Below, piece by piece: positions 6,773 to 14,418 of a DNA stretch of 61,433 bases (positions are counted from its first letter, which is position 1; the number at the start of each line of letters is the position of its first letter). A model generated the notes under the pieces. It saw nothing but the letters and a program-made list of their open reading frames with translations, searched no databases and had not been told where the DNA came from. Origin of the DNA: a virus; IMG/VR virus record IMGVR_UViG_3300032307_000254, positions 1 through 61,433 of that record; one strand, written 5' to 3'. Position numbers and translations under genes: made by a program.

Positions 6773-7086
6773 CGGACGAGCGGCGCATGATATGCAGCGG
6801 GTGCGGCCATAGGCATGGGGACGAACGTCCCCTGCTGGCCATCTACACTGGCGGCGGGACTTGCGGCTGGTGCGGTGCGGAAGACGTGCCGGTCACCAAC
6901 CCCCGCGACTTCGGCATCCACCCAGAGCCCACGCCTAAAAAGCGTGGGCGGGGACCCGGCAAGAAACCAGCCATGGCGCACGTCACGGTGCGTCTACCTA
7001 AGCATGTGCTGGACCACTACGGTGGCGACACCAAGGCAATGCGCGATGCGTGGGTAGCCTACGTTGAGAGCAAGCAGCAGACTTGA
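6769..7086 (+). CDS. Zinc-ribbon plus BrnA-like ribbon-helix-helix protein
   Basis: The N-terminal half has four cysteines as C9-x2-C12 and C32-x2-C35, the spacing of a zinc ribbon. A basic linker (PKKRGRGPGKKP) leads to AHVTVRLPKHVLDHYGG, which looks like the strand and first helix of a BrnA-type ribbon-helix-helix domain. Both parts suggest DNA or RNA binding. BrnA proteins are antitoxins, but no BrnT-like toxin gene lies beside it, so a plain regulator is more likely. GGGAGGCAACGA precedes ATG 6769; a promoter begins at its end. Confidence 0.55.
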   Translation: MTDERRMICSGCGHRHGDERPLLAIYTGGGTCGWCGAEDVPVTNPRDFGIHPEPTPKKRGRGPGKKPAMAHVTVRLPKHVLDHYGGDTKAMRDAWVAYVESKQQT

Positions 7087-7110
7087 CATAGTATGGCTGC
7101 GCAGTATCAC
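7083..7110 (+). promoter_or_regulatory. Candidate sigma-70 promoter before the nuclease and polymerase genes
   Basis: TTGACA (7083-7088) overlaps the stop of the preceding gene. After 16 bases comes TATCAC (7105-7110), which matches four of six -10 positions. It would produce a short leader ahead of the VRR-NUC gene at 7133. The -35 is perfect, the -10 is weak. Confidence 0.4.
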
Positions 7111-7132
7111 TGACACCTGAAGGAGCAACTTC

Positions 7133-7438
7133 ATGGCAAAGACCCCAGAAGGGAAAGTCAAAGATCGAGTAGTCGCCGCTCTCAAAGATGCTGGCGCTTA
7201 CTACTTCTTCCCAGCCACGCACGGCTTTGGCCGGAGCGGGGTTCCCGACGTCGTGGCCTGTATCAACGGGCGCTTCCTCGGCATCGAGTGCAAAGCTGGC
7301 ACCAACAAACCAACGGCGCTGCAAGTGCGGGAGCTTGAACGCATCCGCCTTGCTGGCGGCGTGGCCGTCGTCGTCAACGAAACGAACGTGGATATGCTGC
7401 CCGCCATGCTGGTGCGGCTCAAGTGGGGGGAGGAGTAA
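7133..7438 (+). CDS. VRR-NUC domain nuclease
   Basis: This 101-residue protein has the compact PD-(D/E)XK core of VRR-NUC nucleases: GVPDVVACI with the acidic pair at 38-39, then GIECKAG with E52 and K54, and Q64 in the following helix. It is a single-domain form typical of phages. Such enzymes are thought to cut branched or flapped DNA; here it precedes the DNA polymerase, so a replication or recombination role is likely. ATG 7133 follows AAGGAGCAACTTC. Family is clear; the substrate is not. Confidence 0.85.
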   Translation: MAKTPEGKVKDRVVAALKDAGAYYFFPATHGFGRSGVPDVVACINGRFLGIECKAGTNKPTALQVRELERIRLAGGVAVVVNETNVDMLPAMLVRLKWGEE

Positions 7439-7524
7439 TGCCCTGCCCCTCCCTCGTCACCTTCCTGAAGGTCAACTTCGATTGGGAGTTGGGCGACTGG
7501 AAGGACTGGGAGATACCGTTTTGA
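7438..7524 (+). CDS. Possible very short protein (28 aa)
   Basis: A short frame begins at an ATG that shares one base with the stop of the nuclease gene (TAATG) and encodes MPCPSLVTFLKVNFDWELGD and eight more residues, Trp- and Asp-rich. GGGGAGGAG upstream could serve as its binding site. Length alone gives little support, so the coupled start is the only argument. Confidence 0.3.
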   Translation: MPCPSLVTFLKVNFDWELGDWKDWEIPF

Positions 7525-7602
7525 CAAGGTGCTCTGCAACCTGCGGGTGAGCGCAATTACCAGAGCGATACGCGCTCCGTACAAGATCGGATGAAGTAAG
7601 CA

Positions 7603-9420
7603 ATGCAAACCCTGACCATCGACTTCGAGACCTACTACGACCGGGCCTTCTCGCTCTCCAAGATGACGACCGAGGAGTATATCCGCAACGAGCTGTTTGA
7701 GGTTATCGGAGTAGCGGTAAAGGTAGGCGACGGTGAGACCCGGTGGTTCTCCGGCACCAAGCGGGACACCGAGAAGTGGCTGGACCAGTTCGACTGGGAG
7801 AACAGCATCGCTGTGGCTCACAATGCCATGTTCGACATGGCCATCCTCAGCTGGCACTTCGGCCTCCGCCCCAAGCGGATTGCTGACACGCTGTCCATGC
7901 TGCGCGCACTGGACGGGCCGGACGCTGGCAATAGCCTCGCCAAGGCTGCCGAGCGGTATGGGCTGGGCGTGAAGGGCGACGAGGTAATCAACGCGCTGGG
8001 CAAAGGGCGGCTGGACTTCACGCCGGAAGAGCTAGGCCGATACGCGCAATACTGCATCAACGACGTCGAGCTTACCCATGAGCTGTTCTGTCGGCTGGCG
8101 GCGGGGTTCCCGACCACCGAGCTGCGGCTGATCGACCTGACCATCCGGATGTTTAGTGAACCCGTCCTCGCTCTCGACACCGCTATCCTAACGGACCACC
8201 TGTCCGAGGTGCAGTATAAGAAGGGGCAGCTGCTGGGTAAGGCGCTCATCTCCAAGGACAACCTGATGAGCAATCCGCAACTGGCCGAGACGCTGCGCTC
8301 GCTGGGTGTCGAGCCGCCCATGAAGGTCAGTCCGACCACGGGCAAGGATACCTACGCCTTCGCCAAGAACGACGAGGACTTCAAGGCGCTGCTGGACCAC
8401 GAGAACCCCATCGTGCAAGCCATCGTCGCTGCGCGGCTGGGCGTTAAGTCTACGCTGGAAGAGACAAGGACCGAGCGGTTCATCCAGATCGCTGAGCGGG
8501 GCACCCTGCCCATCCCCCTACGCTATTATGCGGCACACACGGGGCGCTGGGGTGGTGACGATAAGGTCAACATGCAGAACCTGCCGCGCAAGTCGCCACT
8601 GAAGAAGGCGATACGCGCCCCAGAGGGATACTGCTTCATCGACTGCGATAGCAGTCAGATCGAAGCGCGCACCTTGGCGTGGCTGGCTGGGCAGGACGAC
8701 CTCGTGGCTGCGTTCGATGCTGGCGAGGACGTCTATAAGATCATGGCGAGCGCCATCTACGGGGTGTCAGTCGAGGAAGTGACGGACGACCAGCGTTTCG
8801 TGGGCAAGACCACCATCCTCGGCTGTGGCTACGGTATGGGCGCGGAGAAGTTTCAGGCGCAGCTGAAGACGTTCAACGTCGATATGAAGCTGGTCGAGTG
8901 TAAGCGCATCATTCGGGTCTACCGTGAGACCTACTCCAAGATACCCGAGCTGTGGGATGCAGCGGGGGACGCGCTAGACGCTATGATCGTCAACAAGACG
9001 GCCAAGCTGGGTCGGGAGGGGGTGCTGCTAGTGTGCGGTGTAGAGGGCATCAAGCTGCCCAACGGGCTGCGGCTGCAATACCCGAACCTGCGCTGGGTCA
9101 CAGACAAGGGCAAGTCCGAGATGGTCTACGACCAGAAGAAGGGCCGCGCTGTGCTGACCAGCCGCATCTACGGGGGCAAGTGCGTTGAGAACATCTGCCA
9201 AGCCCTAGCCCGCATCGTGATCGGGGAGCAGATGCTGATGGTCGCACGGCAGCTGCGCGTGGTGATGACGGTGCATGACGCCGTGGGTGCCATCGCACCG
9301 GTCGAGAAAGCTGACGAGGCACGGAGCTTCGTCGAGGCGTGTATGCGCATCCGCCCCAAGTGGGCCGCTGGGCTGCCGCTGAACTGTGAGAGCAAGATGG
9401 GAGCAAGCTATGGAGGATAG
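7603..9420 (+). CDS. Family A DNA polymerase with 3'-5' exonuclease domain
   Basis: The 605-residue enzyme has an N-terminal proofreading domain: Exo I TIDFET (D7, E9), Exo II HNAMFD (73-78) and Exo III YCIND (150-154). The polymerase domain has motif A as DCDSSQIEAR (347-356), motif B with R398, K402 and YG at 410-411, and motif C as VHDAVG, with the catalytic Asp at 559. Family A enzymes usually have HDE at motif C; here it is HDA. No 5'-3' exonuclease domain is present. It copies the phage genome together with the primase-helicase and SNF2 helicase downstream. No classic ribosome binding site precedes ATG 7603, only GATGAAGTAAGC. Confidence 0.93.
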   Translation: MQTLTIDFETYYDRAFSLSKMTTEEYIRNELFEVIGVAVKVGDGETRWFSGTKRDTEKWLDQFDWENSIAVAHNAMFDMAILSWHFGLRPKRIADTLSMLRALDGPDAGNSLAKAAERYGLGVKGDEVINALGKGRLDFTPEELGRYAQYCINDVELTHELFCRLAAGFPTTELRLIDLTIRMFSEPVLALDTAILTDHLSEVQYKKGQLLGKALISKDNLMSNPQLAETLRSLGVEPPMKVSPTTGKDTYAFAKNDEDFKALLDHENPIVQAIVAARLGVKSTLEETRTERFIQIAERGTLPIPLRYYAAHTGRWGGDDKVNMQNLPRKSPLKKAIRAPEGYCFIDCDSSQIEARTLAWLAGQDDLVAAFDAGEDVYKIMASAIYGVSVEEVTDDQRFVGKTTILGCGYGMGAEKFQAQLKTFNVDMKLVECKRIIRVYRETYSKIPELWDAAGDALDAMIVNKTAKLGREGVLLVCGVEGIKLPNGLRLQYPNLRWVTDKGKSEMVYDQKKGRAVLTSRIYGGKCVENICQALARIVIGEQMLMVARQLRVVMTVHDAVGAIAPVEKADEARSFVEACMRIRPKWAAGLPLNCESKMGASYGG

Positions 9421-9775
9421 ACCGGACTGGGCGTTCGGGATTTTCACAGCAGAGGCGATTGAAGCCAAGCGGAAATACTACATGAGCCTACGCACCGAGG
9501 AAGAACGCATCGCTGAGCAGAAGTGCCTAGCGCGGGAGGAGGTCATGTTAAACCGACCGAGACCCGTTAGCCCCCATGCGGAGCCCGAACGCAACCAAGC
9601 CATCTGGAAGGAGCGCAAGGAGCAGGGGACAACTTTTCGGGAATTGGGGGAAAAGCACGGGCTATCTCCAGAACGTATACGGCAGATCGTCGTCGGGATG
9701 GATAGGCGCATAGAGCGGCGGGCCTACTTTGCCGAGTTACGCAAGCAGAAGGAAGGGGCAACCCATGACGGATGA
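9410..9775 (+). CDS. Sigma-70 region 4-like DNA-binding protein
   Basis: The preferred start is ATG 9410 after GGGAGCAAGCT, overlapping the polymerase gene by 11 bases; GTG 9386 is an alternative. Residues near 80-105 (TFRELGEKHGLSPERIRQIV) match the helix-turn-helix of sigma region 4, the part that reads the -35 box. The rest is charged helix. At 121 residues it lacks sigma region 2, so it is not a full sigma factor. It may redirect host polymerase, like small phage transcription factors, or simply bind DNA. Motif seen, role inferred. Confidence 0.6.
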   Translation: MEDRPDWAFGIFTAEAIEAKRKYYMSLRTEEERIAEQKCLAREEVMLNRPRPVSPHAEPERNQAIWKERKEQGTTFRELGEKHGLSPERIRQIVVGMDRRIERRAYFAELRKQKEGATHDG

Positions 9776-9980
9776 GAATAAACCAGCGTGTCGGACGTGT
9801 GCCTATTCAGCCGAACACTACCGAATCGAGTGCAGGATAAAACCCCCGGCACCCAACTACAAAACCTACGGGCGGATGTTCCCCGTAGTGGAAGCCCACG
9901 ATTGGTGCGCTAGGTATAAGGCCAAAGAGGCGCAGGCAACAGTGAGCAACCCCAACGAAGAGGATTGGACTGATGACTGA
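9765..9980 (+). CDS. Small four-cysteine protein (71 aa)
   Basis: ATG 9765 follows AAGGGGCAACCC and overlaps the previous gene by 11 bases. Four cysteines (C9, C12, C23, C48) suggest zinc binding or an iron-sulphur site. The rest is short and polar, ending NPNEEDWTDD. No named family recognised. It overlaps the next gene by 8 bases within the same operon. Confidence 0.55.
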   Translation: MTDENKPACRTCAYSAEHYRIECRIKPPAPNYKTYGRMFPVVEAHDWCARYKAKEAQATVSNPNEEDWTDD

Positions 9981-10440
9981 AATCCACCCAGCGGTCGAGC
10001 TGTTGCTCGCCCGTATGAAGAGCCACCCCGAGGAGTTCCCCAGAGGTGGGGGCCGGTGGGCTGGCCTCATCCAAAACATGCAGGAGCTACTGTCGGAGGA
10101 GGAAGTAAGCCTCCTCAAGTCCCACATGCGCACCATCCGCTTGGACGAGTTCCACGCGGACATCATGGACGAGCTGCTCAACGGCCCTGAACGCCGTGCA
10201 GAGGCGGAACGTCAGAGAGCCGAAGGATTGGCGCAGCAGCAAGCGCGCAATGCTGCCGCTGCGGCATTGTCGCAGAAGCAACAAGGCGCGCTTAGGCAAG
10301 CACCATGGGAGCAATACCAAAGCGCTCTCAGCAGCAGCCTTTACGCCGACAGCATTTCCACCCCACCCACCATCAGGATCGGCAGTGAAACGCTGGATGA
10401 GGGGATCATCAAAAACATCAAGAAGGCATTGAAACTATGA
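9973..10440 (+). CDS. Hypothetical protein (155 aa)
   Basis: The product is helical, with a Glu-rich N-terminal half (EEVSLLKSHMRTIRLDEFH) and an Ala/Gln/Arg-rich middle typical of a coiled coil (residues 68-105). The C-terminal part (STPPTIRIGSETLDEG) is less ordered. No catalytic motif is visible. Start ATG 9973 is in an overlap with the previous gene, and the stop forms an ATGA junction with the methyltransferase gene. Confidence 0.6.
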   Translation: MTEIHPAVELLLARMKSHPEEFPRGGGRWAGLIQNMQELLSEEEVSLLKSHMRTIRLDEFHADIMDELLNGPERRAEAERQRAEGLAQQQARNAAAAALSQKQQGALRQAPWEQYQSALSSSLYADSISTPPTIRIGSETLDEGIIKNIKKALKL

Positions 10441-11108
10441 GCGATTACCAATTCACCCAAGACTGGTTCCACTGGGCACCGGAGGTGTGGCAGCACCTCA
10501 CCCCCATGCTGCCGGAGCGGAAGTCGTTCCTTGAGATCGGCTCGTTCGAGGGTCGCAGCGCCGTCTGGATTATCGAGAACATGATGAACCCCGGCGACTG
10601 GATTGACTGCGTTGATACGTGGGAAGGCGGCGAGGAGCATGGCGGCGAGGATATGTACGCCGTGGAAGCCCGGTTTGACCACAACATCATCAAGGCGCTC
10701 GACTGCCAGTCCGCGCAGCACCGTAGCCGTGAGGGTAGCTGGGGCCATACTCGGTTCGCTGGCCCCGGCTCGGACTGGGAAAACAACCGCGTCTACAAGT
10801 ACAAGAGTACGTCTACCGAGTTTCTGGGGCGCAAGCTGGCGGACTGGGTTGACGGTAAGAACCTCTACGACTTCATCTACATCGACGGCAGTCATATCGC
10901 CAAGGACGTGCTGACGGATGCTTGCATGGCATGGCCGCTGCTCAAACCGAACGGCATCATGGCGTTCGACGACTACCTGTGGGGGGACGCACGGGACATT
11001 CTGCACCGTCCCAAGCTGGCGGTGGACGCCTTCTCCAGCATCTTTGCCGAGGAGCTAGAGGTAATCCACACCGGCTACCAGTTCATCGTACGAAAGAGGG
11101 GAGAGTAA
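10437..11108 (+). CDS. Class I SAM-dependent methyltransferase
   Basis: This 223-residue protein has the SAM-binding loop FLEIGSFEGRS (31-41), an acidic end of strand 2 in VDTW (59-62), and IDGSH (149-153), a signature of the Methyltransf_24 type. Targets in this group include small molecules, sugars and proteins, and the sequence does not decide between them. It sits five genes before a glycosyltransferase, so modification of a glycan or of phage DNA or protein is plausible. ATG 10437 overlaps the upstream stop (ATGA). Confidence 0.75.
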   Translation: MSDYQFTQDWFHWAPEVWQHLTPMLPERKSFLEIGSFEGRSAVWIIENMMNPGDWIDCVDTWEGGEEHGGEDMYAVEARFDHNIIKALDCQSAQHRSREGSWGHTRFAGPGSDWENNRVYKYKSTSTEFLGRKLADWVDGKNLYDFIYIDGSHIAKDVLTDACMAWPLLKPNGIMAFDDYLWGDARDILHRPKLAVDAFSSIFAEELEVIHTGYQFIVRKRGE

Positions 11109-11109
11109 C

Positions 11110-11298
11110 ATGTACGCAGAAGGTATCGTGTCCGTGCTGGCCATCATCGCTCCGCTAGGGGTGCTTTGGTTCATGCTCTGGGCACTCGGTAAGATTGGCG
11201 ACCTGAAGAAGACCAACCAGAAGCTCAACGACAAGCTGACGGAGCTGACTGACCGCGACGAGCGCGGTCGTTTTAGGGGTGGGAAGGATAGGAAATGA
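11110..11298 (+). CDS. Small single-pass membrane protein (62 aa)
   Basis: Residues 5-27 (GIVSVLAIIAPLGVLWFMLW) form one strong membrane segment, followed by a charged helix likely to form a coiled coil (KKTNQKLNDKLTELTD) and a basic tail. The probable topology is N-out, C-in. GGGGAGAGTAAC precedes ATG 11110. Its place in the replication arm, away from the lysis genes, argues against a holin; it could anchor a complex at the membrane or alter the host envelope. Confidence 0.6.
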   Translation: MYAEGIVSVLAIIAPLGVLWFMLWALGKIGDLKKTNQKLNDKLTELTDRDERGRFRGGKDRK

Positions 11299-11327
11299 CC
11301 CACGTGATCGAAGGAAGGAGCAACCCA

Positions 11328-11984
11328 ATGGAAACCAAGAAGCGTAGAAAGCGAAGCCAGACCGCGCAGCGTATCTTCACGCTGCTGAAGAACAACCCGG
11401 ACCTCACTACCCACGAAATCATGAAGGCCCTCCCCGAGCTGCCAGCGACATCGGTCCAGACGGCAGTATCGAGGATGTATCTCAACGGGGAATTGGGGAG
11501 CCGGGGTAAGAAGCCGGTCCCCACAATCGGGGGGTATACGATTTCGTATAGGGCCTACCACGTTAAGTACAACATGCGCCCCAGCGGGAACGTCAAGAAG
11601 AAGGCCAAGCCGCAGCCCACTGCCCCCAACAGTGTGCAGAAGCTGCTTTATAACTGGGTGGAAAAGCCAACTACGCCGCCGCCCCCGCCCCCGCCCCCGC
11701 CTGTGGAAGCACCCAAGGTAGTGGCACCTCATCCCATGGCGAACGTAGCGCCAATCAAACCGGAGCTGGAAGGCCCGGTGACCCCCACTGCCGAACGTGA
11801 GGTTCTGGTGCTGCGCCACCTGTCCGACATCTACAAGGCGCTGAACCTGCTGGCCGAGCAGCAAGAGTCGCTGATCGAAGTGCTCAAGGGTACGCTGGCC
11901 GACCTGTCCGAGACGAAGGAAGCGCTTGATCGGGAGCGGCAGCGCCGCAACTGGTGGGACAAGATTAAGGGGCTGTTCTCATGA
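11328..11984 (+). CDS. Winged-helix-like protein with Pro-rich linker and coiled coil
   Basis: ATG 11328 follows AAGGAGCAACCCA and is preferred to ATG 11295. After a basic start (KKRRKRSQTAQRI), residues 12-65 look like a winged helix (TLLKNNPDLTTHEIMKALPE, then a strand-rich wing). A run of about nine prolines near residue 118 forms a stiff linker, and the C-terminal 60 residues are a charged coiled coil ending WWDKIKGLFS, an amphipathic tip. It is likely a DNA-binding protein that multimerises. It overlaps the glycosyltransferase gene at an ATGA junction. Confidence 0.55.
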   Translation: METKKRRKRSQTAQRIFTLLKNNPDLTTHEIMKALPELPATSVQTAVSRMYLNGELGSRGKKPVPTIGGYTISYRAYHVKYNMRPSGNVKKKAKPQPTAPNSVQKLLYNWVEKPTTPPPPPPPPPVEAPKVVAPHPMANVAPIKPELEGPVTPTAEREVLVLRHLSDIYKALNLLAEQQESLIEVLKGTLADLSETKEALDRERQRRNWWDKIKGLFS

Positions 11985-12763
11985 CCGATGAGATCAAGGT
12001 GAAGCCCGTGGAGAAGCGCCCGTCGCTGATGATCGCTACTCCCATGTACGGTGGTATGTGCACCGGGCACTATGTGCAGGGGCTGCTGATGACCATGCAG
12101 AAGATGCGTGAGATCGGCGTCAACGTGGCGTGGTGCCAGATCATGAACGAGAGCCTCATCACCCGTGCTCGCAACGAGCTGGTGCGGGTGTTCCTTGAGA
12201 GCGACCACGACTACCTGATGTTCATCGACGCCGACATCGGCTTCGACGGGGAGGCCATCGCGCAACTGATGCTGGCCGACAAGGACATCGCCTGTGGCAT
12301 CTACCCCAAGAAGGAGGTGAACTGGGATAGCGTGGAGCGCGCTGCACAAGGTGGCAAGCTGACCCAGCTGAAGGACCATGCCGGAGCCTTTGTGTTCAAC
12401 ATGGTTGGCAACGGCAACGCCGAGACCGACGAGACCGGCTGCATCGAGGTGCGGCATGGCGGCACGGGTTTCATGCTCATCAAGCGGGGGGTGTTCGAGC
12501 ACCTCAAGCCCCATGTGCCGACCTATCGGGTGTCGTCGTTCCGGGACCCCTCGACGGGTGAGTACCAGAAGCCGCTGACCCACGAGTTCTTCGCTACCAG
12601 TATAGACGCAACCGGCGCGCTGCTGTCGGAGGACTATCATTTCTGTGAGCTGTGGCGCGACCACGGGGGCAAAATCCATGTGCACCCGTTCATCAAGCTG
12701 GAGCACGTCGGCACCTACGTGTTCGGGGGAGACATCCTCAAGAGCGGTGGCAATCTGAAGTAA
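11981..12763 (+). CDS. Family 2-like glycosyltransferase, early-arm copy
   Basis: The 260-residue protein starts with LMIATPMYGG, then TRARNELVRVFLES (61-74) and the metal-binding FIDADIGF (81-88), the GT-A fold plan. No membrane span is seen, so it is soluble. A paralog with the same order (SRARN, FIDSDINF) lies among the structural genes at 49,485-50,219. The enzyme could decorate phage DNA, a virion protein, or a host surface sugar. Fold assignment is good; donor and acceptor are unknown. Confidence 0.75.
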   Translation: MTDEIKVKPVEKRPSLMIATPMYGGMCTGHYVQGLLMTMQKMREIGVNVAWCQIMNESLITRARNELVRVFLESDHDYLMFIDADIGFDGEAIAQLMLADKDIACGIYPKKEVNWDSVERAAQGGKLTQLKDHAGAFVFNMVGNGNAETDETGCIEVRHGGTGFMLIKRGVFEHLKPHVPTYRVSSFRDPSTGEYQKPLTHEFFATSIDATGALLSEDYHFCELWRDHGGKIHVHPFIKLEHVGTYVFGGDILKSGGNLK

Positions 12764-12774
12764 GGAGCAAACCA

Positions 12775-13242
12775 ATGAAGAAGACCAAAATTATCCCGAG
12801 CGACTACAAGACCAAGGCCGAGGCCGTTCTGGCCATGCTCAACAAGGGCATGACCTCTGCGGAAATCCGGCAGGTTATGGACGTCAGCGATAGCCACATC
12901 CGCCACCTGCGGGCGCAGATGGCACACAAAACCGAGGAAGCGGAGCAGCCGAAGGTGAAGCCGGAGACGGACGACATCACCGAGGTCCTCGAAGAGCGCG
13001 GAAGTCGGTACGGCCCGTTCGTTAGCCATGCGGCGATCACCCAGCGGTTGAAGACTGTGGCTCACCAGTTTGCAAACGAACGGGGTACGAAGCTCGTCGT
13101 CGATCAGGCCGAGGCACTGGACATGATCTTCCACAAGATCGGGCGCATCCTGAACGGTGACCCCAACTACGCCGATAGCTGGGTGGACATCGCCGGGTAT
13201 GCCAAGCTCGTCGCTGATCGTCTCGAAGGGAAGGTGCGGTGA
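12775..13242 (+). CDS. HTH plus DUF6378 domain protein
   Basis: ATG 12775 follows AAGGAGCAAACCA. Residues 12-50 form a helix-turn-helix of the short resolvase/RNA-polymerase-sigma type (GMTSAEIRQVMDVSDSHIRH). From about residue 62 comes VLEERGSRYGPFVSHAAITQ and then ALDMIFHKIGRILNGDPNYAD with DSWVDIAGYAKLVA, the hallmark of DUF6378, a family common in phages and rich in His and Asp that may bind metal. Its biochemical role is not established. The fusion of a DNA-binding part to DUF6378 is the unusual point. Confidence 0.7.
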   Translation: MKKTKIIPSDYKTKAEAVLAMLNKGMTSAEIRQVMDVSDSHIRHLRAQMAHKTEEAEQPKVKPETDDITEVLEERGSRYGPFVSHAAITQRLKTVAHQFANERGTKLVVDQAEALDMIFHKIGRILNGDPNYADSWVDIAGYAKLVADRLEGKVR

Positions 13243-13448
13243 AACTACCCGAGCGGCTACGGGAGGCCCTAGATGCGACGGGCCTCCCATGGGTTATTGA
13301 GTTAGGGGGAAAGCACTATAAGGTGCGGCTGGCGGGGAAGCTCGTCAGCGTATACCCCAAGGGGAAAGGGCACGAGGCCGACAAGCGCGTCCTCCTCAAC
13401 ACAATAACCCAAGTGCGCCGAGCGGCGCGGGAGCTACAATCCACATGA
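13239..13448 (+). CDS. Small basic protein, HicA-like by pattern (69 aa)
   Basis: It starts at GTG 13239 in a GTGA overlap. The helix (LPERLREALDATG), the strand pair WVIELGGKHYKVRLAG with a His in the GKHYKV position, and the basic C-terminal helix resemble the small double-stranded-RNA-binding-like fold of HicA toxins. No HicB-like antitoxin is next to it, and the match is by pattern only. It could equally be a small nucleic-acid-binding protein serving the nuclease gene that follows. Confidence 0.4.
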   Translation: MKLPERLREALDATGLPWVIELGGKHYKVRLAGKLVSVYPKGKGHEADKRVLLNTITQVRRAARELQST

Positions 13449-14116
13449 CCGCGTGGTCCTACAGCAGCATCAAGACCTTCGACCAGTGTCCGAAGAAGTA
13501 CTTCCACCTCAAGGTTGTGAAGGACGTCAAGGACGATCCGGGCGAGGCCGCTGTCTATGGGACCGAGGTCCACGAGGCCGCTGAGCTATTCGTCAAGGAC
13601 GGCACCCCCATCCCTGAGAAGTTCGCCTTCATGCGCCCCATCGTGGAGCCACTGGCAGCCAAGCAGGGTGAGAAGCTGACCGAGATGAAGCTGGGTCTAC
13701 GCAAGACCGAGGATGGCTACGAGGCTTGCGGCTTCTTCGACAAGGACGTCTGGTACCGGGGCATCGTGGACCTTCTGATTCTCGACGGCGACCGGGCTTG
13801 GATGATCGACTACAAGACCGGCAAGAACGCCAAGTATGCGGACATGAAGCAGCTCGACCTTATGGCTGGTGCGATATTCGTAAAGTACCCGGAGCTGAAG
13901 GTCATCAAGTCGGGGCTGGCCTACGTGGTCAGCCACGAGTTCCCGAAGAAAACCCACGAGCGGAAGAAGCTGAAGCAGTACCTGTCGGTGTTCGACGATC
14001 AGCTAGACCGTTTGGACGCAGCCATGGAAAATGGTATATGGAACGCCCAGACCAGCCCGCTGTGCGGGTGGTGCCCGGTCACCTCGTGCGAACACTGGAA
14101 ACCCCGGAGGAAGTGA
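13445..14116 (+). CDS. Cas4/RecB-like PD-(D/E)XK nuclease with four Cys
   Basis: This 223-residue protein has SYSSIKTFDQCPKKY (5-19), GTEVHEA (39-45, His 43), GIVDLLI (106-112, D109) and IDYKTGK (121-127, D122 and K124), then Q136: the RecB-family nuclease core. One Cys near the N-terminus (C15) and three near the C-terminus (C207, C210, C215) match the 4Fe-4S arrangement of Cas4. No CRISPR or cas1/cas2 gene is present, so this is a stand-alone phage enzyme, probably end-processing or recombination. It lies two genes before the SNF2 helicase, a sensible partner. Confidence 0.8.
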   Translation: MTAWSYSSIKTFDQCPKKYFHLKVVKDVKDDPGEAAVYGTEVHEAAELFVKDGTPIPEKFAFMRPIVEPLAAKQGEKLTEMKLGLRKTEDGYEACGFFDKDVWYRGIVDLLILDGDRAWMIDYKTGKNAKYADMKQLDLMAGAIFVKYPELKVIKSGLAYVVSHEFPKKTHERKKLKQYLSVFDDQLDRLDAAMENGIWNAQTSPLCGWCPVTSCEHWKPRRK

Positions 14117-14397
14117 TGGCCCGCAATTACCGCGCCGAGTACGACAAGTACCATGCCAGCCCAGAGCAGAAGAGGAACCGGGCGCAGCGCAACGCTGCCC
14201 GGGCCAAGCTGATGAAGGCGGGCAAGGTCAAGAAGGGCGACGGCAAGGACGTGGCCCACGTGCGGGCCTTTGACAAAGGCGGCAGCAACGGGGATGGACT
14301 GCGGGTCGAAAGCCGCTCCGCCAACCGGTCGTTCAAGCGGGACAACAAGGGCAACCTCGTGAGTGAGACGAGCAAGCGTGAGCGGAAAAAGAAGTAA
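14116..14397 (+). CDS. Small basic HNH-like protein (93 aa)
   Basis: ATG 14116 shares one base with the preceding TGA. The N-terminus (MARNYRAEYDKYHASPEQ) and the middle (DVAHVRAFDKGGSNGDGLRV followed by ESRSANRS) resemble small phage proteins related to HNH nucleases. The first His of HNH is expected at AHV; the Asn of ANRS fits, but the usual Asp-His pair is reduced to Ala-His. It may be a degenerate or single-strand-binding relative. Very rich in Lys, Arg and Ser. Confidence 0.55.
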   Translation: MARNYRAEYDKYHASPEQKRNRAQRNAARAKLMKAGKVKKGDGKDVAHVRAFDKGGSNGDGLRVESRSANRSFKRDNKGNLVSETSKRERKKK

Positions 14398-14418
14398 CTA
14401 CGCGGGTAGGAGCAAACG

